From Methyloversatilis discipulorum (lineage in GTDB: Bacteria; Pseudomonadota; Gammaproteobacteria; Burkholderiales; Rhodocyclaceae): a stretch of 47,172 nucleotides of DNA. Below are positions 10,516 through 18,964 of this stretch, piece by piece. The translations under genes were made by a program, and so were the position numbers. The stretch is from the NCBI RefSeq assembly GCF_018780585.1, contig NZ_JADMJL010000004.1:1-47172 (forward strand), read 5' to 3'. The notes beneath the pieces were generated by a model. It did no database searches and was not told the DNA's origin. It saw only the letters and a list, made by a program, of their open reading frames with translations. How positions within the stretch are numbered: the first letter of the stretch is position 1; each line of letters starts with the position of its first letter.

Positions 10516-11970
10516 TTACTTCTTCCACGGAGCCTTGGTCAGGCCCCAGATCGGCGAGCTGATCGCCATGTCCATGTCGCGGGCAAAGATGGCGAAGCCG
10601 TCGTAGCCGTGGTACGGACCGGAGTAGTCCCAGCTGTGCATCTGGCGGAAGGGCACGCCCATCTTCTGGAACACGTACTTTTCCTTGATGCCGGAACCGA
10701 CCAGATCGGGCTTCACCTTCTCGACGAACTTCTCGAATTCGTAGCCGGTGACGTCGTCATAGATCAGCGTGCCGTCCTTGACGTAGTGCGTGGTGCGCTG
10801 ATAGTCGTCGTTGTGGCCGAATTCGTAACCGGTGCCGACCACTTCCATGCCCAGATCCTCATAGGCACCGATGACGTGACGCGGGCGCAGACCGCCGACG
10901 AACAGCATCACCTTCTTGCCTTCCAGGCGCGGGCGGTACTTGTCGATCACCGCCTGCATCAGCGGCTTGTACTTGGCGATCACCTTCTCGGTGTTCTCCT
11001 TGATCTTGTCGTCGAAGTGCGAGGCGATCTCGCGCAGCGATTCCTCGATCTTGGACGGGCCGAAGAAGTTGTATTCCACCCAGGGAATGCCGTATTTCTC
11101 TTCCATGTGCCGCGAGATGTAGTTCATCGAGCGGTAGCAGTGCAGCACGTTGAGCTTCGCCTTCGGGGTGTTCTCCAGTTCGGCGATCGTGCCGTCGCCC
11201 GACCACTGGGCGATCACGCGCAGACCCATCTCTTCCAGCAGGATGCGGCTGGACCAGGCGTCACCGCCGATGTTGTAGTCACCGATGATGGCCACGTCGT
11301 ACGGGGTCGACACGAAGTCGGGGCGCTTGTCTTCGGTCTTGTCGAACACCCAGTCGCGGATCGCGTCGTTGGCGATGTGGTGACCCAGCGACTGGCTCAC
11401 GCCGCGGAAACCTTCGCAGCGCACCGGCACGATGGTGTGGCCGTTGTATTCCTTGGACTTCTTCTTCGACACCGCTTCGATGTCGTCGCCGATCAGGCCG
11501 ATCGGGCACTCGGACTGCACCGAGATTCCCTTGTTCAGCGGGAACAGCTGCTGGATTTCATCCATGATGACTTCCAGCTTCTTGTCGCCACCGAACACGA
11601 TGTCCTTCTCCTGGAAATCGGAGGTGAACTGCATCGTGACGAAGGTATCCACACCGGTGACGCCGATGTAGTAGTTGCGGCGTGCCGCCCACGAGTACTG
11701 GCCGCAGCCGACCGGGCCGTGGGAAATGTGGATCATGTCCTTGATCGGACCCCACACCACGCCCTTGGAACCTGCGTAGGCACAGCCGCGGATGGTCATC
11801 ACGCCGGGCAGCGACTTGATGTTCGACTTGACGCCGCAGTCGGGCTTGCCTTCCTCGTGCACGTTGAGGTGCTTGGCGCGCTTCTTCGCGGTCTTCTCGG
11901 GATAGGCCTTCAGCACTTCTTCGATCAGCGCTGCGTTCTGGGCCTTCTTTTCGTCTATGGTCATGCTCAT
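10516..11970 (-). CDS. nifD: NifD, nitrogenase MoFe protein alpha subunit
   Basis: A 484-residue alpha subunit that holds FeMo-co. [15 protein letters not shown] and [14 protein letters not shown] carry P-cluster cysteines, and [16 protein letters not shown] holds the FeMo-co histidine ligand (His442 of Azotobacter vinelandii). The start at 11970 (MSMTIDEK) is preceded by AAGGAG; a second ATG at 11964 is in frame. Its length is typical of the group I Mo enzymes. It lies between nifH and nifK, with large hairpins on both sides. Confidence 0.97.
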   Translation of the reverse strand: MSMTIDEKKAQNAALIEEVLKAYPEKTAKKRAKHLNVHEEGKPDCGVKSNIKSLPGVMTIRGCAYAGSKGVVWGPIKDMIHISHGPVGCGQYSWAARRNYYIGVTGVDTFVTMQFTSDFQEKDIVFGGDKKLEVIMDEIQQLFPLNKGISVQSECPIGLIGDDIEAVSKKKSKEYNGHTIVPVRCEGFRGVSQSLGHHIANDAIRDWVFDKTEDKRPDFVSTPYDVAIIGDYNIGGDAWSSRILLEEMGLRVIAQWSGDGTIAELENTPKAKLNVLHCYRSMNYISRHMEEKYGIPWVEYNFFGPSKIEESLREIASHFDDKIKENTEKVIAKYKPLMQAVIDKYRPRLEGKKVMLFVGGLRPRHVIGAYEDLGMEVVGTGYEFGHNDDYQRTTHYVKDGTLIYDDVTGYEFEKFVEKVKPDLVGSGIKEKYVFQKMGVPFRQMHSWDYSGPYHGYDGFAIFARDMDMAISSPIWGLTKAPWKK

Positions 11971-11985
11971 TTGATCACTCCTTGT

Positions 11986-12074
11986 CGAGAGCTGAGGGTA
12001 GAGAACCACGGTTGTCGCCGGCGGAGGCCGGGAGCCTGCGAGCGACGCCCGCGGCTCCCGACCCTCGACTCTCG
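11986..12074 (-). other. Nested stem-loop between nifH and nifD
   Basis: Outer arms CGAGAGCTGAGGGT (11986-11999) and ACCCTCGACTCTCG (12061-12074) pair over 14 positions with two mismatches. An inner perfect 7-bp stem is GGGAGCC (12030-12036) with GGCTCCC (12053-12059). No T-run follows, so it is not a normal terminator. It could protect the 3' end of a nifH mRNA or slow read-through into nifD. Confidence 0.7.
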
Positions 12075-12079
12075 GGTGC

Positions 12080-13105
<1,026 letters not shown>

Positions 13106-13108
13106 TCA

Positions 13109-13123
13109 GCAACTGCCGTGCCA
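13109..13123 (-). promoter_or_regulatory. Sigma54 promoter of nifHDK
   Basis: The minus strand reads TGGCACGGCAGTTGC, a perfect match to TGGCACG-N4-TTGC. Transcription would start near 13097. Confidence 0.93.
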
Positions 13124-13250
13124 TTCACCGTGCATTCTCGATAAACGGCTTACAGACGTCATTCCAGCGCTTTCGAACGACATTCACGCGGGCCGCCGCG
13201 GGGAACGACAAACGCGACAATCAGCCCAGCGCTGTGAGGATTGACCGGGC

Positions 13251-13266
13251 TGCGACAGAGCCGACA
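13251..13266. promoter_or_regulatory. Candidate NifA site between nifH and the haemoglobin operon
   Basis: The minus strand reads TGTCGGCTCTGTCGCA: TGT-N10-GCA, one base off the consensus. The same reduced form occurs upstream of nifB and of the RseC-like gene. Its centre is about 161 bases from the predicted nifH start and about 132 from the divergent start near 13390, so it may serve both. A perfect inverted repeat ACACAGG-N9-CCTGTGT (13264-13286) adjoins it. No exact TGT-N10-ACA was found in this region. Confidence 0.45.
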
Positions 13267-13363
13267 CAGGCTTCCCTCTCCTGTGTGGTCCATGCGTCAT
13301 CGGGCGCACCGGCGGGCGTTCCCGCACGCATTCCGGTGTGATGGCGGGCGAGGCGGACGCAGC

Positions 13364-13378
13364 GGGTACGGCACTTGC
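13364..13378 (+). promoter_or_regulatory. Sigma54 promoter for haemoglobin-nifO operon
   Basis: GGGTACGGCACTTGC keeps GG-N10-GC and the -12 TTGC and differs from consensus at two positions, the same two as the nifA site at 30813-30827. It lies inside the longer open frame starting at 13338, which argues for the start at 13413. Confidence 0.6.
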
Positions 13379-13412
13379 TGTAGCTCCGCATCCGCCCAGC
13401 AAAGACACGTCC

Positions 13413-13880
13413 ATGTCCACGCAAGAACCCGTCGTTCCGGCCGCCGCGCCTTCGGTCAGTTCGACCGCAGGTACGCAGAACCCGCACTTCGCCCGCATCG
13501 GCGGCGAAGCGGCGATCGTTCATCTGGTCGACCGCTTCTATGCACACATGAGCGAACGCCCGGAGGCACAGGGCATACGCGCCATGCACGGGGTCGATCT
13601 GACCGACGTCAAGCGCGTTCTCGTGAACTACCTCGTCGAATGGATGGGCGGCCCGCAGCGCTACTCGGTCGAACGTGGCCACCCGCGTCTGCGGCGCAAG
13701 CACCTCGCGTTCGCGATCGGCCCGGCCGAACGCGACGCGTGGATGAACTGCATGCGCGCCGCCCTGCAGGAAGTCGTCAACGACGGCGAACTGCGCATGC
13801 AGCTGGAGCAGGCCTTTTTCAAGACCGCGGATTTCATCCGCAACGATCAGGGGAATCACCATGAGCATCACCATCGCTAG
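13413..13880 (+). CDS. Group 2 truncated haemoglobin
   Basis: A 155-residue protein with an N-terminal extension of about 25 residues followed by a group II (trHbO-like) globin: GGEAAIVHLVDRFYAHM, WMGGPQRY, then HPRLRRKHLAFAIG with the probable proximal His96 and the group-typical Trp109. Such proteins bind O2 or NO. In a diazotroph, protecting nitrogenase or delivering oxygen is plausible. The start at 13413 is taken because a sigma54 promoter lies just before it; the SD is weak. It ends with a His-rich tail (NHHEHHHR) and overlaps the next gene by 20 bases, so translation is probably coupled. Confidence 0.88.
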   Translation: MSTQEPVVPAAAPSVSSTAGTQNPHFARIGGEAAIVHLVDRFYAHMSERPEAQGIRAMHGVDLTDVKRVLVNYLVEWMGGPQRYSVERGHPRLRRKHLAFAIGPAERDAWMNCMRAALQEVVNDGELRMQLEQAFFKTADFIRNDQGNHHEHHHR

Positions 13881-14454
13881 CTCCGCCTTCGCCGCACTGG
13901 AAAACGAAAAGCGGCTGCTCAACGCCGTCTTCAAGGGGCCGACGCACAAGGCTGGGCGCGTCGGTTTCCGGGGCGACATCGCACTGAAGTTCGCGCAGCA
14001 GTTCGCAGACGAGGCCCGTCCGCCCGAAATCAGCAGTGACCAGGTGATGGCCGCCGCGCACGAGGGCGAAACGCATATCGCCTTCCTGACCTGCTTCCTG
14101 CTGTCCTTCGAGTACCTGAAGATGCTGGCCGAGGTGCTGGGCGACGCGCTGTCGCCGCAGGGCAAGTACATCGTGTTCTGCGACAACATCGACCTGTCGA
14201 AGAAGTACCAGGTGCAGTACGGCGGTGCCACCTTCCACGTGCTGCCGATCGACGAAGCCACCGTCTACAACGAGACGCTGGAACTGCTCTATCTGGAGAA
14301 GAACGACCTGAAGAAGCTGGACACCGCGGGCAAGCTGGACGCGGTCGTCGACGCCGCGATGAAGTTCACCGGCAAGTTCCCGGAGATCAGCTACGAAGAA
14401 GGTCTGAAGCTGATGGGCCCGGTGCGCAATCTGTACGAAAACCGCCCCGTTTGA
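13861..14454 (+). CDS. Unknown 197-aa protein between haemoglobin and nifO
   Basis: I do not recognise this family. The protein is soluble, with a helical N-terminal part, a beta-rich middle (KYIVFCDNIDL...YQVQYGGATFHVLPID, about residues 100-140) and a lysine-rich helical end. Two isolated cysteines (FLTCFLL and IVFCDN) give no metal-binding pattern. The start lies 20 bases inside the haemoglobin gene with a GGGG site upstream, and nifO follows after 10 bases. Co-transcription under a sigma54 promoter implies a nitrogen-fixation role; the function cannot be read from the sequence. Confidence 0.85.
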   Translation: MSITIASSAFAALENEKRLLNAVFKGPTHKAGRVGFRGDIALKFAQQFADEARPPEISSDQVMAAAHEGETHIAFLTCFLLSFEYLKMLAEVLGDALSPQGKYIVFCDNIDLSKKYQVQYGGATFHVLPIDEATVYNETLELLYLEKNDLKKLDTAGKLDAVVDAAMKFTGKFPEISYEEGLKLMGPVRNLYENRPV

Positions 14455-14464
14455 GCTGTCGTCC

Positions 14465-14896
14465 ATGGCGCACGTCGTCTTTTTCGAAAAGCCCGGCTGT
14501 ACCGGCAACGCGCGGCAGAAGCAGTGGCTGCGCGATGCCGGCCACCAGCTTTCGGTGCGCAGTCTGCTGACCGAGCCATGGACAGCGGCGTCATTGCTCG
14601 ACTTCCTCGACCCCTTGCCGGTGGCCGACTGGTTCAACCGCGCTGCGCCACGGGTGAAGAGCGGCGAGGTGCAGCCTGAGTCGCTCGGCCGGGCGGAGGC
14701 ACTGGCGCTGCTGCTGGCCGAGCCGCTGCTGATACGGCGGCCGCTGCTGCAGGTTGGCGCTGAGCGGCGGGTCGGCTTCGATCCGCCGGCGATAGACCGC
14801 TGGATAGGCCTGACGCCCGACGCCGCGGCGCGGCTGCGTGAAACGTCGGAAGGCTGTGCCGCCGGCGGCATGGCGTCGTGCCGCCCCACGGAATGA
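14465..14896 (+). CDS. nifO: NifO, ArsC-like nitrogenase-associated protein
   Basis: A 143-residue ArsC/Spx-like thioredoxin-fold protein. It opens with a beta strand and the motif FFEKPGCTGNARQK, where arsenate reductases have CxxS or CTGN-like loops. This matches the nitrogenase-associated NifO subfamily. In Azotobacter NifO has been linked to balancing molybdenum use between nitrogenase and nitrate reductase. It is the last gene of the plus-strand haemoglobin operon and converges on the small gene at 14925. Confidence 0.85.
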   Translation: MAHVVFFEKPGCTGNARQKQWLRDAGHQLSVRSLLTEPWTAASLLDFLDPLPVADWFNRAAPRVKSGEVQPESLGRAEALALLLAEPLLIRRPLLQVGAERRVGFDPPAIDRWIGLTPDAAARLRETSEGCAAGGMASCRPTE

Positions 14897-14924
14897 GGAA
14901 TCGTCGCGCGGGCGGTGACGCCGC

Positions 14925-15110
14925 TCAGTCCGGCGTCATGTCCGGCTGCAGCACCACCTCGTCGGGCAGCACGCCACCGTTGCCCAGCAGTTCCAGCGAG
15001 CCGAGCGGGGAATAGCCGTCGTCGCCCTCCAGCAGCACGGTGGCGTCGGCCGGCAGCCCCTGCAAGGCCACGATCAACTGTTTCACTGTCATCGACATCC
15101 GCTCACCCAT
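14925..15110 (-). CDS. Small unknown protein, 61 aa
   Basis: A short acidic protein with a helical start (MTVKQLIVALQGLPADATV) and a beta-rich rest; it looks like a small alpha/beta domain. Three starts are possible: 15110 (GAGG upstream), 15098 and 15092. The first overlaps the divergent neighbour's ATG by two bases. It is the last minus-strand gene of the nifB-side cluster but is cut off from the operon by a plus-strand gene, so its transcription is uncertain. No family assigned. Confidence 0.55.
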   Translation of the reverse strand: MGERMSMTVKQLIVALQGLPADATVLLEGDDGYSPLGSLELLGNGGVLPDEVVLQPDMTPD

Positions 15111-15408
15111 GTCCTCGCCATCGCGCTCCCCTTCGCCCTCGACGACCACCCGCTACTTCCTCACCTACCGCGGCGTGAAACTGCCGCTGCAGTTCGCCGA
15201 GGAACTGCAGCCCGACGCGCTGCGCAACCGCAACACCTGGTTCCAGGTCGACTACGACGCGGCCGGTCGCATCGTGCGCGCCGAGAAGAAGGTCTACGGT
15301 GAAACCGAAATGCGTCACGAATACAGCTGGAGCGCCGACGGCCGCCTGCTGCGTGCCTGCATCGTCATCGGTGACGAAGACCCGCAGGTGGTCGACTTCG
15401 CCGCCTGA
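15109..15408 (+). CDS. Small conserved nif-cluster protein, 99 aa
   Basis: After a Ser/Pro-rich start (residues 1-13), the protein reads as a compact beta-rich fold: YFLTYRGVKLPLQF, then RNRNTWFQVDYDAAGRIVRA and RHEYSWSADGRLLRA. Similar small proteins occur in other nif clusters (possibly DUF6156; from memory). It is the only plus-strand gene inside a 9.8-kb minus-strand stretch and has no clear SD. Its 5' end overlaps the divergent small gene by two bases, and its stop faces the gene at 15421. Function unknown. Confidence 0.7.
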   Translation: MSSPSRSPSPSTTTRYFLTYRGVKLPLQFAEELQPDALRNRNTWFQVDYDAAGRIVRAEKKVYGETEMRHEYSWSADGRLLRACIVIGDEDPQVVDFAA

Positions 15409-15420
15409 ACGGCGCCCGCC

Positions 15421-15786
15421 TCAGCCGGCGAACGCGAACAGCTCGGGCTCGCGCTGGCGGTAGAGCCGCAGCCACATCAGCGTGGCCGGCACCAGCGAGG
15501 TGAGGGCGAACCACAGCGTGTCGTCGCTGGCCGGCCCACGGTCGGGCAAGGTGCGCGCCAGCAGCGACCAGCCGGCCCAGTCGATCTCCGGCAGACGACG
15601 GCTGGCGTCCACTGGCAGGCCATCCATCAGACGGGCGATGATCAGCAGCAGGCGGCCCACCTCGGCGCGGGTCAGCCGCGACGACAGGAACTCGTCGCGC
15701 TCCAGCCCTTCGCCGAGGATGAGCACGCCGCTGCAGGCCTCGTCCAGCATGGCCAGCGACGCTGCACTGAACAGCGCATCGGTCAT
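15421..15786 (-). CDS. Unknown 121-aa nif-cluster protein
   Basis: A mainly helical 121-residue protein. It has a hydrophobic C-terminal helix (TLWFALTSLVPATLMWLRLYRQ) that could contact a membrane or a partner. One cysteine lies near residue 18. I cannot place it in a family. It lies 18 bases downstream of the eight-cysteine protein, so it should be transcribed in the long nifB operon. Confidence 0.7.
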   Translation of the reverse strand: MTDALFSAASLAMLDEACSGVLILGEGLERDEFLSSRLTRAEVGRLLLIIARLMDGLPVDASRRLPEIDWAGWSLLARTLPDRGPASDDTLWFALTSLVPATLMWLRLYRQREPELFAFAG

Positions 15787-15804
15787 CGCGGTCGAGCCTC
15801 GGCC

Positions 15805-16038
15805 TCAGGCGCCGATGCGGTACTCGTAGTTCAGCCGCGTCATCTTGCCGACCGCGCCGCACTTGACACAGCGCCAGCCGGCCGAGAAGGCCTGGTTGGT
15901 GCAGCTGTCGTCGTAGGTCTGGCGGCAGCCGACATGGCCGCACTCGCACTGGAAGGTCTGGCCGTTGCACTTGCCGGCGGCGCCAAGGCGGTTGCCGGTA
16001 CAGAGGCCGCGATCGGCCTTGATTGCGTCGTAACTCAT
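15805..16038 (-). CDS. Small eight-cysteine zinc-ribbon-like protein
   Basis: A 77-residue protein with eight cysteines (13, 24, 31, 33, 38, 46, 57 and 60), including FQCECGHVGC and WRCVKCG. The C-x2-C pair at 57/60 and the C-x-C/C-x4-C group suggest a zinc ribbon or possibly an Fe-S site. The start at 16038 (MSYDAIKAD) is preceded by GGGAAG; the open frame continues upstream without similarity. It lies 50 bases after the [2Fe-2S] ferredoxin. The role is unknown; a metal-binding helper is a guess from cysteine content and context. Confidence 0.75.
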   Translation of the reverse strand: MSYDAIKADRGLCTGNRLGAAGKCNGQTFQCECGHVGCRQTYDDSCTNQAFSAGWRCVKCGAVGKMTRLNYEYRIGA

Positions 16039-16088
16039 GATGGTGTTCTTCCCGTTGTCCGGTTCTTGTCGGGGTGGCGTGGACGCGA

Positions 16089-16385
16089 TCAGACGAAGCT
16101 GAGCAGCTCGACCGTCACGTTCTCTTCGCCCATCTGCGCCTGACAGGCCAGGCGCGATTTCGAGCTGACGCCGACCAGCGCGTCGAGCTTCTCGTTCTCG
16201 GCGCGCGTCGTCTTCGACAGGCTCTTGCGCCCCTCGTTGACCGCGATGTGACAGGCGCCGCACTGGGCCTGACCGCCGCACTTGCTGATCAGCTTCTCGC
16301 CGGCGGACAGGATGGCGGCGAGCAGGGTGGTTCCGGGTGCGACTTCGAGTGCCGTTCCGGACGGCATGATGGTGAGCTGTGGCAT
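16089..16385 (-). CDS. [2Fe-2S] ferredoxin, adrenodoxin/Isc-type spacing
   Basis: A 98-residue ferredoxin with Cys36, Cys42, Cys45 and Cys81 (C-x5-C-x2-C-x35-C), the spacing of adrenodoxin/Fdx-type proteins and of nif-cluster 2Fe-2S ferredoxins. N-terminal beta strands precede the cluster loop CGGQAQCGAC. A likely role is electron supply to Fe-S or FeMo-co assembly, or a protective complex like the Azotobacter FeSII protein; the sequence does not decide. The start is 50 bases downstream of the SIR2-like gene. Confidence 0.88.
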   Translation of the reverse strand: MPQLTIMPSGTALEVAPGTTLLAAILSAGEKLISKCGGQAQCGACHIAVNEGRKSLSKTTRAENEKLDALVGVSSKSRLACQAQMGEENVTVELLSFV

Positions 16386-16435
16386 GGCGCTTCTCCTTGT
16401 CGGTGTGTGTGAAATCCGTTGGCGAGGCGCTGCGC

Positions 16436-17269
16436 TCAGGCGGCCTGCGCCGACACGGCGGCGAGGCTGTCCAGCGGCAGCGCGATGCGGGTGATGTTCT
16501 GTTCGGCCAGGAACTTCGCTTCCATCCGCGTCGGCTCGTCCGGCAGCAGCGCCCAGTGACGGTCGCTGGAACGCTTCATGATCTGGCGCGCGAACGATCG
16601 GGTGAGCTGGTCGTTGAAGCGGCAGCCGAGGAAGAGGAAGCTGCGGCCGCTGCGCAGCGCCTGCACTTCCTGCGGGATCGGCGTCTGGATGTCGATTTCG
16701 GTCAGCACCTCGACATAGTCGGAATCCGACACCAGGTAGTTGCCGGCCGGGCTTGTCGAGCCGATCGGCTTGTACAGCAGCGTAGCCCAGTCCGGCGCGC
16801 GATCGGGCAGCGGATTGCCGTCGCGGTCGTACCAGCCGGTCCAGTTGCCGAAGTGTTCGGACTGCGACAGACCCTGCACCTCGCCCCACTTGACGCCCGC
16901 TTCGTGCAGCGCGGTCGACATCGCCTCGTCGTACCAGGTGTCGACGATGAGCGGCAGATTCAGGCTGGCCAGCCAGGCATGCAGCGGCGAGGCCGACGGG
17001 GCGGCCGCGAAGGCGTTGTTCATCAGGTCGACCACCGTCTTGCGGTGCTTGAAGTTCTCGATGAACTGCGCGGCCTGGGTGAGCCGGCTGCGTATCTTGT
17101 GCGGCACCGAAACCTTGGCGGTGAGCAGCGCGACCAGCGCCTCGGGCGTACCGGGCACCGCGTACTGCGGCACCAGCGACAGCATGCCGGGGCCCAGATA
17201 GGGCACGACGCGGCCGGCGCGCAGCCCTGCTTCGATCTCGGCCGGCAATTGGGTCAGGGGGGATGTCAT
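16436..17269 (-). CDS. SIR2-like NAD-binding protein of nif clusters
   Basis: A 277-residue protein. The N-terminus RVVPYLGPGML resembles the glycine-rich NAD loop of sirtuins. The C-terminal part (LLYKPIGSTSPAGNYLVSDSDYVEV followed by SFLFLGCRFND) matches the SIR2-like (SIR2_2) pattern of a histidine-free LHG-like motif and GxxxxD. The canonical catalytic His and zinc cysteines are not evident, so NAD hydrolysis or ADP-ribose binding is possible but unproven. Such genes recur in nif clusters. It lies 21 bases downstream of the DegT-like gene. Confidence 0.75.
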   Translation of the reverse strand: MTSPLTQLPAEIEAGLRAGRVVPYLGPGMLSLVPQYAVPGTPEALVALLTAKVSVPHKIRSRLTQAAQFIENFKHRKTVVDLMNNAFAAAPSASPLHAWLASLNLPLIVDTWYDEAMSTALHEAGVKWGEVQGLSQSEHFGNWTGWYDRDGNPLPDRAPDWATLLYKPIGSTSPAGNYLVSDSDYVEVLTEIDIQTPIPQEVQALRSGRSFLFLGCRFNDQLTRSFARQIMKRSSDRHWALLPDEPTRMEAKFLAEQNITRIALPLDSLAAVSAQAA

Positions 17270-17290
17270 GACTCGTCCTCGTAACGCGGT

Positions 17291-18439
17291 TCAGTAGATG
17301 GCGGCGCCGGCGCCGACGTTGGTGGCCGCGTCCTTCAGCGTCTTCACCACGAAGCGCACTTCGTCCTGCTCGATGAAGCCGTGGAAGGGCAAGGCCAGCG
17401 AACGATCGGCGATGCGGTCGGTGTTGGCGAGCTGGCCGCGCTTGTAGCCGTAGCTCTGGTAATGAAACTGCTGGTGCAGCGGCCGGCTGTAGGCGGCCGC
17501 CTCGATCGCTTCGGTGTCGAGATCCTCGATCAGCTGCGCGCGCGCGCTGGCGGTGAAGCGCTTGCCCAGATGCACGACGTAGAGCATCCAATGCACCTCA
17601 TCGACGTCCTGCGCCAGATAGGGCGGCTTGATGCCCTCGAAGGTCTGCATCTGTTCGTGGTACCAGACCTCGACCTGCTTGCGCCGCGCATGGATTTCGT
17701 CGATGCGTTCCGCCTGGGCGATGCCGATGGCCGCGGTGACGTCGCTCATGTTGGCCGAGAAGGGCACGCGGCTGCCGACCGACACCGAGTTGCGGTCGCT
17801 CAGCCCGTGCGCACGCAGGTAGCGCAGTTCGCTGGCCAGGCGCGCGTCGTCGGTCAGCACCATGCCGCCCTCGCCGCAGTTCAGCGCCAGCGGTTGCGAG
17901 AAGTCGAAGATGGACAGGTCGCCGAAGGTGCCGACCAGCTCGCCGAGGTAGCGCGAACCGATCGCTTCGGTCGAATCCTCGATCAGCGCCAGCCCGTGCG
18001 CGTCGGCAATGTCACGCAACGGCTTCCAGGCGGCCGGATGACCGTTGCAGTTGTTGCCGATGATGGCGCGCGTGTTCGGCGTAATGCGCGTCAGTACCGA
18101 CTCTGGCGCCACCGCACCGGACCAGTAGTCGATGTCGGCCAGCACCGGCGTGGCCCCCGCGTGCACGATGGCGTGCGCGATGTGGTGCCAGCTGTATGCA
18201 CTGGCGATCACTTCATCGCCCGGGCCGATGCCGAGCGCGCGCAGCGCCATCCAGGCTCCCGCCATGCCGCTCGATACGGCCACCGCATAGCGGCGCCCAT
18301 GCAGGTCGGCGAACACCGACTCGAAAGCTTCCACCATCGGGCCGCCCGATAGCCGGCCGGAACGCATCACCTGCTCCACCAGCTGTGCTTCGCGTTCGCC
18401 GACGTCGGCGAGCGAAAGCGGTATCCAGTCGCTGTCCAT
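17291..18439 (-). CDS. DegT/DnrJ/EryC1-fold protein lacking the PLP lysine
   Basis: A 382-residue fold-type-I protein clearly in the DegT/DnrJ/EryC1/StrS sugar-aminotransferase family: SGRLSGGPMVEAFE, VSSGMAGAWMALRALGIGPGDEV, and ALIEDSTEAIGS with the cofactor-contacting Asp155. The lysine that normally forms the Schiff base (SFxxxKxxxxGEGG) is Leu184 here (FSQPLALNCGEGG), with no lysine in the loop. It is unlikely to be an ordinary aminotransferase. The start at 18439 gives proper spacing to GGGAG; an ATG 6 bases upstream is too close. It lies inside the nifB operon between a small unknown and the SIR2-like gene. Confidence 0.85.
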   Translation of the reverse strand: MDSDWIPLSLADVGEREAQLVEQVMRSGRLSGGPMVEAFESVFADLHGRRYAVAVSSGMAGAWMALRALGIGPGDEVIASAYSWHHIAHAIVHAGATPVLADIDYWSGAVAPESVLTRITPNTRAIIGNNCNGHPAAWKPLRDIADAHGLALIEDSTEAIGSRYLGELVGTFGDLSIFDFSQPLALNCGEGGMVLTDDARLASELRYLRAHGLSDRNSVSVGSRVPFSANMSDVTAAIGIAQAERIDEIHARRKQVEVWYHEQMQTFEGIKPPYLAQDVDEVHWMLYVVHLGKRFTASARAQLIEDLDTEAIEAAAYSRPLHQQFHYQSYGYKRGQLANTDRIADRSLALPFHGFIEQDEVRFVVKTLKDAATNVGAGAAIY

Positions 18440-18453
18440 GTTCATCTCCCGGT

Positions 18454-18717
18454 TCAGGTGTGCTGGGTCAGCACGATGCCGTGCGCTGCCAGCGGGTCTG
18501 GCGTGACCGACCAGCAATGTCCGTCGCTGTGCATCAGGAACAGATCGCGGTCGCCGATGCGCAGCGCCGGCGTCTCGCCGCGCATGTCGAAGGCATCGAC
18601 CGCCGAGGCGCGCACGCCGGGCAGCGCTTGGCGCACGCCGGCAATGGCCTCGCCCAGCGTCGGTGCCGCCAGCGCGATGCGGGCGATCTCACCCAACTGA
18701 TCTGCGCTCAGCGCCAC
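18454..18717 (-). CDS. Small nif-cluster protein (DUF6129-like?)
   Basis: An 87-residue soluble protein with a helical N-terminal half and a beta-strand C-terminal half ending in HCWSVTPDPLAAHGIVLTQ. From memory this resembles the DUF6129 family found beside nifT/nifZ, but I cannot confirm it. The start is one base after the nifT stop, so translation is tightly coupled. No metal-binding or catalytic motif is seen. Confidence 0.7.
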   Translation of the reverse strand: MALSADQLGEIARIALAAPTLGEAIAGVRQALPGVRASAVDAFDMRGETPALRIGDRDLFLMHSDGHCWSVTPDPLAAHGIVLTQHT

Positions 18718-18718
18718 G

Positions 18719-18934
18719 TCACTCTCGTCCGCCGGTCAGGCGGGCCTCCACCGTGATCGGCAGCCGGGTGTCGGCGGCCATCTCGGGCAGGTCCAGCGTC
18801 CACCCGTTGGCGAGCGTGATCTGGCCGCCCCACATGTCCGGGCGCTCCATCTGCACGATGGGTTCTTCCAGGTCCTTCTTAGGCACGTAGAGCGAAAGTT
18901 CGCCCTTGCTGCTCTTGCGGATCATGACTTTCAT
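18719..18934 (-). CDS. nifT: NifT/FixU
   Basis: A 71-residue member of the NifT/FixU family, recognised by MKVMIRKSSKGELSLYVPKKDLEEPIV... and the WGG and LANGW motifs. The family is widely conserved in nif clusters, without an assigned biochemical role. Length is normal. It lies 30 bases after nifS and directly before the 87-aa gene. Confidence 0.92.
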   Translation of the reverse strand: MKVMIRKSSKGELSLYVPKKDLEEPIVQMERPDMWGGQITLANGWTLDLPEMAADTRLPITVEARLTGGRE

Positions 18935-18964
18935 GGCGGACTTCCTCGTGGTGACGTGTCGGCT

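Noticed and set aside
13338-13412. Earlier start of the haemoglobin gene
   Set aside because: It would place the sigma54 promoter (13364-13378) inside the coding region and has no SD.
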